Source: Proteobacteria bacterium SG_bin9
GTDB lineage: Bacteria; Pseudomonadota; Alphaproteobacteria; Rhizobiales; Xanthobacteraceae
Direction of reading: 5' to 3'
Assembly: GCA_002083525.1 (NCBI GenBank)
Contig: LWDM01000052.1
Coordinates: forward strand, 1-55,367
Length of the DNA: 55,367 bases
Part shown: one piece after another, positions 39,705 through 49,205 of the stretch
How the letters are laid out: each line of letters begins with the position of its first letter
How positions within the stretch are numbered: the first letter of the stretch is position 1
The notes under the pieces: model-generated
The model's database searches: none
Seen by the model: the letters and a program-made list of their open reading frames with translations, nothing else
What the model was told of the DNA's origin: nothing
Translations under genes and position numbers: made by a program

Positions 39705-40877
39705 ATGACGACAGCGAAGCCCGCTGTGCGGCCCGCCGTGCCGCACTTTTCTTCTGGCCCCTGCGCAAAGCGCCCCGGCTGGACCCCCGCAAATCTCAAA
39801 GACGCAGTCGTTGGCCGCTCGCATCGCGCGAAGATCGGTAAGGCACGCCTGAAGCTTGCCATCGATCTCACCCGCGAAGTGCTGGAAGTGCCAGCCGACT
39901 ACAAGATCGGCATCGTGCCGGCGTCGGACACCGGCGCCGTCGAAATGGCGCTGTGGTCGCTGCTCGGGCAGCGCAAGGTGACCATGCTCGCCTGGGAATC
40001 GTTCGGCGAAGGCTGGGTCAGCGATGTCGCCAAGGAATTGAAGCTCAAGGACGTGGTGACGATGAAGGCGCCGTACGGCGAGCTTCCGGATCTCACCAAG
40101 GTCGATCCGAAGTCGGACGTCGTGTTCACCTGGAACGGCACCACCTCGGGTGTTCGCGTTCCGAACGCCGACTGGATCAAGGCTGACCGCGAAGGCCTGA
40201 CCATCTGCGACGCGACCTCGGCCGCGTTCGCGCAGCCGCTCGATTTCCAGAAGCTCGATGTCGTCACCTTCTCCTGGCAGAAGGCGCTCGGCGGTGAAGC
40301 CGCGCACGGCATGCTGATCCTCTCGCCGCGCGCTGTTGCCCGCCTTGAGAGCTACAATCCGCCGTGGCCGCTGCCGAAGATCTTCCGCATGACCAAGGGC
40401 GGCAAGCTCAACGCCGGCATCTTCGAAGGCGAGACCATCAACACGCCGTCGATGCTCTGCGTCGAGGACTATCTCGACACACTGAACTGGGCGAAGTCCG
40501 TCGGCGGTCTGAAAGGTCTGATGGGCCGCGCGGACACGAACACGAAAGTGCTGAGCGACTGGGTCGCGAAAACGCCGTGGATCGAAAATCTCGCCAAGGA
40601 CAAGGCGATCCAGTCGAACACCTCGGTGTGCCTCAAGTTCACCGATCCGGCGATCGCTTCGCTTTCGAACGACGCACAGGCCGACTTCTCGAAGAAGGTC
40701 GTTGCCCTCGTCGAGAAGGAAAACGCCGGTTTCGACTTCGCGCACTATCGCGATGCGCCGGCCGGCCTTCGCATCTGGTGCGGCGCGACCGTCGAGGCCA
40801 AGGACGTCGAGATCCTCACCCAGTGGATCGACTGGGCCTTTGCCGAAACCAAGGCGTCGCTCGCGAAAGCGGCTTAA
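39705..40877 (+). CDS. serC: Phosphoserine aminotransferase
   Basis: A 390-residue SerC, which converts 3-phosphohydroxypyruvate and glutamate to phosphoserine, the second step of serine synthesis, and also works in pyridoxal-phosphate synthesis. PLP-site features: H14-F-S-S-G-P-C, W-N-G-T-T-S-G-V-R (about 143-151), D169 (C-D-A-T-S) and the Schiff-base K193 (S-W-Q-K-A-L-G-G). The longer form with the A-K-R-P-G-W start is usual in alphaproteobacteria. It is followed by serA after 188 bases that hold a terminator-like hairpin and a dispersed repeat, so the two are not tightly coupled. Confidence 0.97.
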   Translation: MTTAKPAVRPAVPHFSSGPCAKRPGWTPANLKDAVVGRSHRAKIGKARLKLAIDLTREVLEVPADYKIGIVPASDTGAVEMALWSLLGQRKVTMLAWESFGEGWVSDVAKELKLKDVVTMKAPYGELPDLTKVDPKSDVVFTWNGTTSGVRVPNADWIKADREGLTICDATSAAFAQPLDFQKLDVVTFSWQKALGGEAAHGMLILSPRAVARLESYNPPWPLPKIFRMTKGGKLNAGIFEGETINTPSMLCVEDYLDTLNWAKSVGGLKGLMGRADTNTKVLSDWVAKTPWIENLAKDKAIQSNTSVCLKFTDPAIASLSNDAQADFSKKVVALVEKENAGFDFAHYRDAPAGLRIWCGATVEAKDVEILTQWIDWAFAETKASLAKAA

Positions 40878-40884
40878 CAGCTTT

Positions 40885-40907
40885 CCCCTCTCCCAAAAGG
40901 AGAGGGG
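40885..40907 (+). terminator. Terminator-like hairpin after serC
   Basis: CCCCTCTCC (40885-40893), loop CAAAA, GGAGAGGGG (40899-40907), then TCTTC. It may end or attenuate serC transcription before serA. Confidence 0.55.
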
Positions 40908-40938
40908 TCTTCATCGCAAGAAACAAACGACACATCTC

Positions 40939-41043
40939 CGTCACCCTGAGGCGGCCGCGTTACGCGGCCCTCGAAGGGTGAGCGGCCCAAGCTCTCACAG
41001 CGTCATCCTTCGAGGCTCGCTTCGCTCGCACCTCAGGATGACG
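40939..41043. repeat. Dispersed palindromic repeat, copy 2
   Basis: It begins CGTCACCCTGAGGCGGCCGC and ends CGCACCTCAGGATGACG, with CATCCTTCGAGGCTCGC inside, matching copy 1 at 29741-29834. It sits between serC and serA and ends 22 bases before the serA start codon. Confidence 0.85.
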
Positions 41044-41065
41044 AGCTACCGAAAGGAACACTCTC

Positions 41066-42655
41066 GTGGCCAAACCGAAAGTTCTTATTTCCGACGCTCT
41101 CTCTCCCGCCGCCGTGCAGATCTTCAAGGATCGCGGCGTCGAGGTCGACTTCCAGCCGGACCTCGGCAAGGACAAGGACAAGCTCGCCGCGATCATCGGC
41201 GACTATGACGGCCTCGCCATCCGCTCGGCGACCAAGGCGACCGCGAAGATTCTGGAAAAGGCCGCCAAGCTGAAGGTAATCGGCCGCGCCGGCATCGGCG
41301 TCGACAACGTCGAAATTCCGGCGGCGACGGCGAAGGGCATCATCGTGATGAACACGCCGTTCGGCAATTCGATCACGACTGCCGAGCACGCGATCACGCT
41401 GATGCTGTCGCTGGCGCGCGAAATTCCCTCCGCCGACCAGTCGACCCAGGCCGGCAAGTGGGAAAAGAACCGCTTCATGGGCGTCGAAATCACCGGCAAG
41501 ACGCTGGGCGTGATCGGCTGCGGCAACATCGGCTCGATCGCCGCCGACCGCGCACTCGGCCTGCGCATGAAGGTGATCGCGTTCGATCCGTTCCTCTCGC
41601 CGGAGCGCGCCAAGGACATCGGCGTCGAGAAGGTCGAACTCGATGATCTGTTCAAGCGTGCCGATTTCATCACGCTGCACACGCCGCTGACCGAGAAGAC
41701 CAAGAACATCATCGACGCCAACTCGATCGCCAAGATGAAGAAGGGCGTGCGCATCATCAATTGCGCCCGCGGCGGTCTCGTCGACGAGCAGGCGCTCGCC
41801 GAAGCGCTGAAGTCGGGACAGGTCGCCGGTGCCGCGTTCGACGTGTTCGTCGAAGAGCCGGCCAAGGCCAATGTGCTGTTCGGCCTGCCGAACGTGATCT
41901 GCACGCCGCATCTCGGCGCGTCGACCACCGAAGCGCAGGAGAACGTCGCGCTGCAGGTCGCCGAGCAGATGTCGGACTATCTGCTGACCGGTGCGATCTC
42001 GAACGCCGTCAACTTCCCGTCGATCACGGCGGAAGAAGCGCCGAAGCTGAAGCCGTTCGTCGAACTGGCCGAGAAGCTCGGCTCGTTCGCCGGCCAGCTC
42101 ACGGAGACCGGCATTCAGAAGGTGCAGATCACGTATGAAGGCGCGGTCGCCGAAATGAAGATCAAGGCGCTGACCTCGGCGGCGCTGTCGGGCCTGCTGC
42201 GGCCGATGCTCGGCGACGTCAACGTCGTCTCGGCGCCGGTGGTTGCGAAAGAGCGCGGCATGGTGGTCGACGAGATCACCCGCGCAGCCGTCAGCGACTA
42301 CGAGAGTCTGATCACGGTCACTGTCACGACCGAGCGGCAGGAACGCTCGGTGTCGGGCACCGTCTATCATGACGGCAAGCCGCGCCTCGTCGACATCAAG
42401 GGCATCCGCGTCGATGCCGAGTTCGGCAAGTCGATGATCTACGTCACCAACGAGGACAAGCCGGGCTTCATCGGCAAGTTCGCCTCGCTGCTCGGCGACG
42501 CCAAGGTCAACATCGCGACCTTCCACCTCGGCCGCAACGCGCCGGGCGGCGACGCGATCGCGCTGGTGGAAGTGGACGGCGCGGTGCCGGCCGGTGCGCT
42601 GGATGCCATCCAGAAGCTGCCGCACGTCAAGCAAGCGAAGACGCTGACCTTCTGA
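41066..42655 (+). CDS. serA: D-3-phosphoglycerate dehydrogenase
   Basis: A 529-residue type I SerA, oxidising 3-phosphoglycerate to 3-phosphohydroxypyruvate with NAD, the first step of serine synthesis. The Rossmann loop is G151-C-G-N-I-G156. The catalytic Arg (N-C-A-R-G-G), Glu (F-V-E-E-P) and His (T-P-H-L-G-A-S) are present. An intervening ASB domain lies at about 320-450 and a C-terminal ACT domain at about 455-529 (I-Y-V-T-N-E-D-K-P-G-F-I-G), which usually gives serine feedback inhibition. The start is GTG with AAAGGAAC upstream. Confidence 0.98.
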   Translation: MAKPKVLISDALSPAAVQIFKDRGVEVDFQPDLGKDKDKLAAIIGDYDGLAIRSATKATAKILEKAAKLKVIGRAGIGVDNVEIPAATAKGIIVMNTPFGNSITTAEHAITLMLSLAREIPSADQSTQAGKWEKNRFMGVEITGKTLGVIGCGNIGSIAADRALGLRMKVIAFDPFLSPERAKDIGVEKVELDDLFKRADFITLHTPLTEKTKNIIDANSIAKMKKGVRIINCARGGLVDEQALAEALKSGQVAGAAFDVFVEEPAKANVLFGLPNVICTPHLGASTTEAQENVALQVAEQMSDYLLTGAISNAVNFPSITAEEAPKLKPFVELAEKLGSFAGQLTETGIQKVQITYEGAVAEMKIKALTSAALSGLLRPMLGDVNVVSAPVVAKERGMVVDEITRAAVSDYESLITVTVTTERQERSVSGTVYHDGKPRLVDIKGIRVDAEFGKSMIYVTNEDKPGFIGKFASLLGDAKVNIATFHLGRNAPGGDAIALVEVDGAVPAGALDAIQKLPHVKQAKTLTF

Positions 42656-42677
42656 TGGCGATGCGCGCTGTGCGGCA

Positions 42678-44237
42678 TCAGCGCAGCGCGCACTCGATCA
42701 CATAGGTGAGGCCGTCGTCGGCATAGGTCACGGCAGCGCCGCCGCCAAGCTGATCGCGGGCGCCGCGTTCGATCAACTGCGTGCCGAAGCCCTTGCGCTC
42801 CGGCGCCACGACCTTGGGGCCGCCGCTCTCGCGCCAGGTCAATTGCAGCGTCTTTCCGTTCGGCGCGTCGAACGTCTGCCATTCGACTGAGACCTTGCCG
42901 GTCTCGTTCGTAAGCGCACCATACTTCGCAGCGTTGGTCGCGATCTCGTGCAGGATCATCGACAGCGTCACCGCCTGCGGCGGGTTCAGCGGCACCGCGG
43001 GTCCGGAGATTTGCACACGGTTGCCAGCGAGCACGGCATAGGGCTTCATGACGCGCTCGACCACATCGTTGATGCCGGCGTGCACCCATTTCTCTTCGCT
43101 GAGCAGATCGTGTGCGCCGGCGAGTGCGCCGAGCCGTCCCTCGAAGGCGCGTCGTTCGCCCTGGCTGGCGCTGCGGAACGTCTGACCCGCGATCGCCTGC
43201 ATGATCGCAAGCGTGTTCTTCACCCGGTGATTCAGCTCCTCGATCAGCAGCGCATGCAGCGCCTCGCCGCGCGCGATCGTCGTCGCCATGCGGATGGCAA
43301 AGCCGACGCCGATCATCAGCAAAATCGTTCCCGCAATTGCGGTGATCGCGAGATTGCGCCAGAGCGGCCGGACGAGCGTTGCTTCGGCGATCCCGGCGCC
43401 GACGGTCCAGCCGGACATTTCCGAACGGGTGAACGCCGTAATCAGCGGTACGCCTTCGAGCGACACTGATTTGAGCTTGGCTTCGCGCGATTTGAACAGC
43501 TCGGCATAGAGCGTCGGCGAAGCGCGCTGGCCGATGGTCGCGTCCGGGTTCGGCACGCGGGCGAAGTTGATGCCCTTGCTGTCGAAGATCGAGATGGTCC
43601 AGGCGGCGCTCGGACGCTGCGCCTCGATGATTTTCTGAAACACCTGGAGCGGCGGTGTGAACGAGATGTCGTAGACGACCTCGCCATCCTTGAAGGCGGG
43701 GACCTCGACGGTGACGATCTGAGTGCCGCGAACCGAGCCGCGGAAGAGATCCGAGAACACCGGCTTGCCGGTCTGGAAAACGCGCTTCACCACATCCTGG
43801 TTGTTGCGCGGCGGCAGGCTCGACGCGTCCTCGGTGACGGAGGAGAACACCTGCCGTCCGTTGCGGTCGGCGATCAGCAGAATGCCGCCCTCGTACTGTT
43901 CGAGGAAGCCGTCCGCGACCCGGCGGAAGTTCTTGAAGTCGCCGGCGCGCAGCGAGTTCGTGAGCGAGAGCACCTGCAGGCCGCCGACCATGCGCTGCAC
44001 TTCGGCGTCGAGCGCGATGCGGATGCTGCGGGTCAATTCGAGCACGCGCGTCGAGGCCTGCTCGCTGTCTTTCGCGTAGTTCTGATAGACGATGACGCCT
44101 GCGAACAGGATCAGCGGCAGGGTCGTCCCGGCCACCAGCAGCGCGAGACGAACAGGAAGCGATAACCTCGACAAGCGCGGCCCCCGGCTGTCTCCGTAGC
44201 TGAGGAAAGCATTATCGGCCAACGCGTACCCTGCCAA
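42678..44237 (-). CDS. HWE-type sensor histidine kinase
   Basis: A 519-residue membrane sensor kinase. Transmembrane helices at about 29-51 and 295-315 flank a periplasmic dCache-like sensing domain (about 55-290). The transmitter starts E-E-L-N-H337-R-V-K-N-T-L, with H337 the phosphorylated His in the HWE/HisKA_2 form. The ATP-binding part has the N-box H-E-I-A-T-N435-A-A-K-Y-G, W-R-E-S-G-G-P (the W-x-E of the HWE type) and G-F-G-T-Q-L-I. No response regulator is adjacent, so it may act on a general-stress or distant partner. The start is a TTG; a TTG at about residue 24 is an alternative. Confidence 0.9.
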   Translation of the reverse strand: MAGYALADNAFLSYGDSRGPRLSRLSLPVRLALLVAGTTLPLILFAGVIVYQNYAKDSEQASTRVLELTRSIRIALDAEVQRMVGGLQVLSLTNSLRAGDFKNFRRVADGFLEQYEGGILLIADRNGRQVFSSVTEDASSLPPRNNQDVVKRVFQTGKPVFSDLFRGSVRGTQIVTVEVPAFKDGEVVYDISFTPPLQVFQKIIEAQRPSAAWTISIFDSKGINFARVPNPDATIGQRASPTLYAELFKSREAKLKSVSLEGVPLITAFTRSEMSGWTVGAGIAEATLVRPLWRNLAITAIAGTILLMIGVGFAIRMATTIARGEALHALLIEELNHRVKNTLAIMQAIAGQTFRSASQGERRAFEGRLGALAGAHDLLSEEKWVHAGINDVVERVMKPYAVLAGNRVQISGPAVPLNPPQAVTLSMILHEIATNAAKYGALTNETGKVSVEWQTFDAPNGKTLQLTWRESGGPKVVAPERKGFGTQLIERGARDQLGGGAAVTYADDGLTYVIECALR

Positions 44238-44337
44238 GATCGCCGCGCTTGCCGGACAGCCCGCCCACCCGGTCTCGCGCGTCGGGTGGAACGGGACGGT
44301 CCGCGGTTAGTTCCCGCAACCGGCAGGATTCTTTCGG

Positions 44338-45741
44338 CTAATCCGGGTTGGTGGCGGCAATGACGTCGGCGACCAGCCGCGACACGCCCTCGATATCGTA
44401 CATCGGCGCAGTGACACCGAGCCGCACCACAACCAGCCGCTGCGACGGCACGACGATCACATACTGGCCGAAGGTGCCGCTGGCGTGGAAGGAGTCGTTG
44501 GGCAGGCCCAGCGAGGTGCGATAGCGCGCGCCCTTGCTGTCGCCGCGGCCAGTCCAGAAGCCGGCGCCCATGCCGACCCAGGCTTCGGGCACCGGGTTGG
44601 CCGAATAGTCGACCCATCCCTCGGGAAGGATGCGCCGGCCGGCAACGACGCCGTCATTGAGATAGAGCATGCCGAAACGGGCCCAGTCGCGTGCCGTCGC
44701 CAGCATCTGGCTCGACCCTTCCGGCGTGCCGGTGGCGTCGAACTCCATGACAACGCTGCGCATGCCGAGCGGATCGAACAATTCGCGGCGCGCGAACTGC
44801 ATCACGTCCGCCGCGCGTGTGCCGGTCGCATCGCGAATGATGCGCGACAGCAGCACGGTGTTGCCGTCGTGATAATTCCAATACGTGCCGGGTGCGGCTT
44901 CGAGGCTGGCGGTCACCGCATAGCCCGCCATGTCGCGCTCGGAGAATTTCATCCGGTTCACCGGCGCGAACGCGCTCATCACCGACGACATCAGTGAGGA
45001 GCCCATGGCAAGGCCGCTGGTGTGCTTGAGAAGATGGTCGACGGTGATGGCGCGGCGCGGGTCGTCCGGACTGCGCCACGCTGCGATCGGCGCGGGATCG
45101 CGGACGGAGAGTTTGCCCTGGCGCACGAGAATGCCGGTCAGCGTGCTGATCACGGATTTTGTCATCGAGTAGCCGAGGATTGGTGAGTCCTTGCTGTAGC
45201 CGTCGGCATAGCGTTCGGCGATCACCCTGCCGTCCTTCACGATGACGACCGCTTTGGTGTTGCGGAACGGCGGCTGCGCCGGCTCCGTGAATGCGGCGTC
45301 GAGCGCGCGCTTCAGTGCGGGATCTTTCGGTTCGACCACGCCATTGCCGGCGATCTCCGGCAGCAGCGCCGGGGCCGGTGATGGTTTCGGCAGCGCGGAC
45401 TCCGCCGGCGGTTCGCCATGTGCGAGATAGCAGCCGAGCCCCTCGCGATGGATGGCGCGGCTTTCGATGCCGCCGAGCAAGGTCGCGGTCACCTGCTTGC
45501 GGCTGCGGTCGACGTTGTAACCGATCGCCCAGCTGATCAGGTTGACACCCGGCAGGCCGGCGGTTGTCTCCGTGAACAGCCGGTCCGGATCGGCGCCGGT
45601 GACGAACGTGCCGGTGCAGAGCAGGTTGGCGACGAAGCCGGTGACGATGCGCGGGGAGTCGGCAGCGCGGGCGCCGGCGGTGAGTGCAGTTGCGCTGAGC
45701 GCGGCTGCGACGGCAAGAACGATCAATCCACGTTTGGGCAT
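44338..45741 (-). CDS. Exported serine hydrolase, beta-lactamase class C fold
   Basis: A 467-residue exported enzyme of the class-C beta-lactamase/D,D-peptidase/esterase superfamily (PF00144). The signal peptide runs to about residue 26 (A-R-A-A-D). The catalytic S192-M-T-K195 is intact, followed by Y-W-N-Y-H for the Tyr motif and H-A-S-G-T near the C-terminus for the third motif. The first 110 residues carry an extra Cys-containing domain before the hydrolase domain. It may be an esterase or peptidase acting in the periplasm rather than a resistance beta-lactamase. It lies next to the HWE kinase gene, with the same direction and 100 bases between. Confidence 0.88.
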   Translation of the reverse strand: MPKRGLIVLAVAAALSATALTAGARAADSPRIVTGFVANLLCTGTFVTGADPDRLFTETTAGLPGVNLISWAIGYNVDRSRKQVTATLLGGIESRAIHREGLGCYLAHGEPPAESALPKPSPAPALLPEIAGNGVVEPKDPALKRALDAAFTEPAQPPFRNTKAVVIVKDGRVIAERYADGYSKDSPILGYSMTKSVISTLTGILVRQGKLSVRDPAPIAAWRSPDDPRRAITVDHLLKHTSGLAMGSSLMSSVMSAFAPVNRMKFSERDMAGYAVTASLEAAPGTYWNYHDGNTVLLSRIIRDATGTRAADVMQFARRELFDPLGMRSVVMEFDATGTPEGSSQMLATARDWARFGMLYLNDGVVAGRRILPEGWVDYSANPVPEAWVGMGAGFWTGRGDSKGARYRTSLGLPNDSFHASGTFGQYVIVVPSQRLVVVRLGVTAPMYDIEGVSRLVADVIAATNPD

Positions 45742-45863
45742 GTTGGTCTCCGCAAATCGCCACGATGGCGTGGGGCGGAGATGCCCGGTCGGCGGTCGAG
45801 CTGCTCGCCGGATTCACAAAACGGCTGGCCGATTCCTTGAATCGGTGGATTTTCGGGGGATTT

Positions 45864-46925
45864 CTAGGCCGGTTGGCCGGAGCGGCGGTATTCCGTTGGC
45901 GTCAGGCCGGTCTCGGTCTTGAAGGCCCGGTTGAACGGGCCGAGCGACTGGAAGCCGGCATCGAGCGCGATCGTCGTTACCGGCACCTCGGCCTGCGACG
46001 GATCGGCCAGCGCCGCCTTGGCATCCTCGATCCGGTAGCTGTTCAGGAATGCGTTGAAGTTGCGGTAGCCGAGTCGCTGGTTGATGACCCGCCGCAGCCG
46101 ATACTCCGGAACGGCGAGCTTGGCGGCCAGCGTGCCGATGGCGAGACCTTCATGGCGATAGAGCCGCTCGTCGCGCATCAGCCGCGTCAGCGTATCGATC
46201 AGCTTCTGATCGGCGGCCAGCGTCGTATCGGCGTCCTCAATGCGCTCGGCCGCAGGTTGTACGGGCGCAACGAACAACTCGTTGCCGGTGGCGCGGGTGA
46301 GCTGCCAGGTGATCGTTGCGACGATGGCCGCAAGCGTTGCGGCATTGGCGATGCTGACGAGAACCGGCGGCGCCGCGCCGCCGAGAGCGATCTGAAGGAT
46401 GCCGTTGACGATGGCGATGGCCGCGGCGGCCGCGACGATCAACACACGCAGGCTGCGGCGGCGTTCGACCAGATCGTCCGGCCACGACGACATGGTCTGC
46501 ACCACGGCGAGCGCATTGGTGCCGAGCGCGATGATCGTCAGTGCCAGCGCCGTCATCTGCGACAGCGGCGATGCGGTCGTCACCAGCACGGTGCAGTTGA
46601 TGAGGCTCAGCGCCACCAGCGCAGCCCACGCCACGCCGTGCCATGCCCGCAACGTGAAGCGATCGTCGAACAGCGCACGGGCGAACAGCCAGAACACGAT
46701 GGTGTTGCCGGTCGACAGCGCAATCAAAATGCCGCGCCACCACGTGACCTGATTGGCGAACTCCGCCGCGGTGCTGATCGCGAACGCAGCCGATCCGAGT
46801 GCGAAGGCCGCGCCGAGCTTGCCGGCGGTGCTGCGGCCGAAATCGCGCAACAGCAGTGCCGCAAGCAACAGCAGCAAGGCGGTTGCGCCGGTGCGGAGTG
46901 CGAGATCGAGCGCGTCGAGCGTCAT
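45864..46925 (-). CDS. Membrane-anchored AraC-family regulator
   Basis: A 353-residue protein with an N-terminal hydrophobic part of about six or seven helices (about 10-210) and a C-terminal AraC/XylS DNA-binding domain (about 250-350). The second helix-turn-helix reads I-A-L-D-A-G-F-Q-S-L-G-P-F-N-R-A-F-K and ends G-L-T-P-T-E-Y-R. This type joins a membrane sensor directly to a DNA-binding domain, so the signal may come from the membrane or periplasm. Its targets are not evident; the serine hydrolase gene downstream (same strand, 122 bases away) is a candidate. Confidence 0.9.
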   Translation of the reverse strand: MTLDALDLALRTGATALLLLLAALLLRDFGRSTAGKLGAAFALGSAAFAISTAAEFANQVTWWRGILIALSTGNTIVFWLFARALFDDRFTLRAWHGVAWAALVALSLINCTVLVTTASPLSQMTALALTIIALGTNALAVVQTMSSWPDDLVERRRSLRVLIVAAAAAIAIVNGILQIALGGAAPPVLVSIANAATLAAIVATITWQLTRATGNELFVAPVQPAAERIEDADTTLAADQKLIDTLTRLMRDERLYRHEGLAIGTLAAKLAVPEYRLRRVINQRLGYRNFNAFLNSYRIEDAKAALADPSQAEVPVTTIALDAGFQSLGPFNRAFKTETGLTPTEYRRSGQPA

Positions 46926-46976
46926 GACGCGCGAACTTAAAGCATGACAGCTTGAGGGAGCAATCCGGATTGCGAA

Positions 46977-47912
46977 CTATTTCGCGGCCGGCCGTGCCGA
47001 ACCCTGCCGCGACGCCATGGCGATACCGCCGAGCACCAGCGCATAGCCAATGATGTGAAACAGCCGCAGCTTCTCGCCGAGCAGCGCGATTGCCATCACC
47101 GAGCCGAACACGGGCACAAGATGGAAATACGGCGCGGCGCGGTTGGGCCCGATCAGCGCGATGCCGCGGTTGAAGAACAGATACGCCAAGAGCGACGGAA
47201 AGATCACCACGTAAACCAGCGTCGCCGCGGTGAGCAGGTTCGGCTTGAGGGTATAGCCGATGGAGACTTCCCACAGCAGAAACGGCAGCAGCAGCAGCGC
47301 GCCGCAGCCAGTCGTAAAGGTGATCAGCGAGAGGAGGTGCACGGCCGGCCGCTTCGGCATCAGGGCCGAGTAAAGGCCGAACACCAGGAGCGCACCCGCA
47401 AACATCAGGTCGCCGATGTTGAATTTGATCGACGCCAGTGCGGTGAGATCGCCGCGCAGGATGATTGTCAGCACACCCAGTAGCGACAGCGTGATGCCCA
47501 GCGCCTGTCCCGGGGTGAGCCGTACGCCGAACAGGATCAGCGCCCACATCGCCACGAACAGCGGTCCGGACGACTGGATCAGCAGAGCATTCAGCGCCTC
47601 GGTGTACTGCAGGCCGGCATAGGAGAGGGCGTTGTTGGCGGCGAAGCCGGTGGCCGACAACACGATCATCAGCGGCAGGCTGCGCATCAGCACGGGCCAG
47701 TCGCGCTTGAGATGCGGCCAGGCGAACGGCAGCAGCAGCAGGAACGAGCCGCTCCAGCGGATGCATGAGAGCGTCATCGGCGGCACCTGACCGGCGACGA
47801 AACGGCCGAGCACGATGTTGCCGGCCCAGAACAGCGAGGTGAGGCTGAGAAGCAGATAGGGCTGATTATACAGCCAGGTGATCGGACCGCTGGCGCGTAC
47901 CGGCTGTGTCAC
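46977..47912 (-). CDS. DMT-family (EamA) transporter, downstream copy
   Basis: A 311-residue ten-helix drug/metabolite transporter with two EamA repeats. Its GTG start at 47910-47912 overlaps the TGA of the preceding gene (47909-47911), implying coupled translation. It is about half identical to that gene product, sharing F-A-W-P-H-L-K-R-D-W-P, N-A-L-L-I-Q-S-S-G-P-L-F-V-A and L-R-G-D-L-T-A-L-A, so the pair is a tandem duplication. It probably exports a metabolite; a heterodimer with its partner is conceivable but not needed for the family. Confidence 0.9.
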   Translation of the reverse strand: MTQPVRASGPITWLYNQPYLLLSLTSLFWAGNIVLGRFVAGQVPPMTLSCIRWSGSFLLLLPFAWPHLKRDWPVLMRSLPLMIVLSATGFAANNALSYAGLQYTEALNALLIQSSGPLFVAMWALILFGVRLTPGQALGITLSLLGVLTIILRGDLTALASIKFNIGDLMFAGALLVFGLYSALMPKRPAVHLLSLITFTTGCGALLLLPFLLWEVSIGYTLKPNLLTAATLVYVVIFPSLLAYLFFNRGIALIGPNRAAPYFHLVPVFGSVMAIALLGEKLRLFHIIGYALVLGGIAMASRQGSARPAAK

Positions 47913-48868
47913 GCCGCGTCTTTCTGCTGCACGGGATGTGCAGCCTCTACCGCCGCCTTGGTCTTGCGCGCGGCGATGATGACGCCCGAGATGACGAGCA
48001 CGTAGCCGGCGAAATGAAAGAGCTGGAATTTCTCGCCGAGGAAGCCGATCGCCATCACCGATCCGAACACCGGGATCAGATGAAAGAACGGCGCGGCACG
48101 GTTGGTGCCCACCAGCGTCACACCGCGATTGAAGCACATGTAAGACAGGATGGACGGGAAGATCGCGACATAAGCCAGCGCCGAGATATTCGTAAGCGTC
48201 AGCGCGAAGCCGCCACGCGTCATCTGCTCCCAGACGAACAGCGGGATGAGGGCGAACGCGCCGCAGCCGAAGGTGAAGCCGACGAACGAGAGGTCATGCA
48301 TCTTCGGCCGCTTGACCGACAGCGCCGAGTAGAGGCCGAAGATCGCAAGCGCTGCGAGGAAGATGAGATCGCCCTTGTTGAGTTCGAGATTGGCCAGTGC
48401 GGTCAGATCGCCGCGCAGCAGGATGACCAGAACGCCGAGCAGCGAGACGGCGATGCCGATGCCCTGCGCGAGCGTCAGCCGCACGCCAAGGATGATGAAC
48501 GAGAAGATCGCGACGAACAGCGGCCCCGACGACTGGATCAGCAGCGCGTTGATCGCGATGGTGTGTTCAAGCGCCCAGTATTGCAGCGTGTTGAAGGCGC
48601 TGACGCCGATCAGCGAAATCGCGACCATCAGCTTCCACTGGCTGCGGATGGCCGGCCAGTCGCGCTTGAGGTGCGGCCACGCGAACGGCAGCACGATCAG
48701 GAACGCGAATGCCCAGCGCAGGAACGACAGCGCGACCGGCGGGATTTCGCCGGCGACGCCGCGGCCGAGCACGGCATTGCCGGCCCAGAAAAGGGGCGTC
48801 AGCGTCAGCAGGATATACGGCTGGTTGCTCAGCCAGGTGATGACGGAGCGCTGTCGAGAGGGCGTCAT
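47909..48868 (-). CDS. DMT-family (EamA) transporter, upstream copy
   Basis: A 319-residue ten-helix EamA transporter starting MTPSRQRSVITWLSNQPY. The helices and motifs match the downstream paralogue through most of the length (W-A-G-N-A-V-L-G-R, P-V-F-G-S-V-M-A-I-G-F-L-G-E-K). The ATG at 48866-48868 is chosen where similarity to the paralogue starts; the frame stays open upstream. The SD is weak. It is transcribed away from the sigma-factor operon at 49206. Confidence 0.9.
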   Translation of the reverse strand: MTPSRQRSVITWLSNQPYILLTLTPLFWAGNAVLGRGVAGEIPPVALSFLRWAFAFLIVLPFAWPHLKRDWPAIRSQWKLMVAISLIGVSAFNTLQYWALEHTIAINALLIQSSGPLFVAIFSFIILGVRLTLAQGIGIAVSLLGVLVILLRGDLTALANLELNKGDLIFLAALAIFGLYSALSVKRPKMHDLSFVGFTFGCGAFALIPLFVWEQMTRGGFALTLTNISALAYVAIFPSILSYMCFNRGVTLVGTNRAAPFFHLIPVFGSVMAIGFLGEKFQLFHFAGYVLVISGVIIAARKTKAAVEAAHPVQQKDAA

Positions 48869-49205
48869 CAAATGATCTTGGCGATCTTGTTGCGTGGCGC
48901 GTTGTCGCTCGGCAAAGCAGAGCGCCACTGCGGCGTTTCCAATGCTCGCTTCTAGCATTGTTCGCGCGCCGGAGGGCCTCCACGTTTGCCGAGCGACCAT
49001 GCGCCATGCGCATCGGGGGGCGTTGACGATGGAATAGGCTTAACGAGCGTGCTGTCCGGCCCGGAGCGCCAGACGTCCTTCGACAGAGACGAGCGGAAGG
49101 ATTCGGCCCCGGAGAATCTTTTTGGAGCATCGCATCCTTTGGCGGGTGTGGATCGTCTTGGTGGTGAGTGCGCGGACTTCTCCGCGCATGTTTGGAGGAT
49201 ACCCC
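48869..49205. other. Divergent intergenic region with a leader hairpin
   Basis: 337 bases between the EamA genes and the rightward gene at 49206, with no credible gene. Just before the rightward gene, GCGCGGA (49170-49176), loop CTTC, TCCGCGC (49181-49187) forms a perfect hairpin, followed by the strong SD GGAGGAT (49194-49200). The hairpin may stabilise the leader or tune translation. No clear ECF41-type promoter was found. Confidence 0.5.

Noticed and set aside
39552..40745. Long open frame antisense to serC
   Set aside because: Same reason: no domain or SD, opposite a well-supported gene.
41033..42634. A 533-codon open frame antisense to serA
   Set aside because: His/Arg/Asp-rich composition typical of antisense frames; no start signal, and serA is certain.
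44338..45741. True beta-lactamase resistance gene
   Set aside because: The S-x-x-K serine is present, but the extra N-terminal domain and general PF00144 features fit an esterase or peptidase as well; resistance is not claimed.
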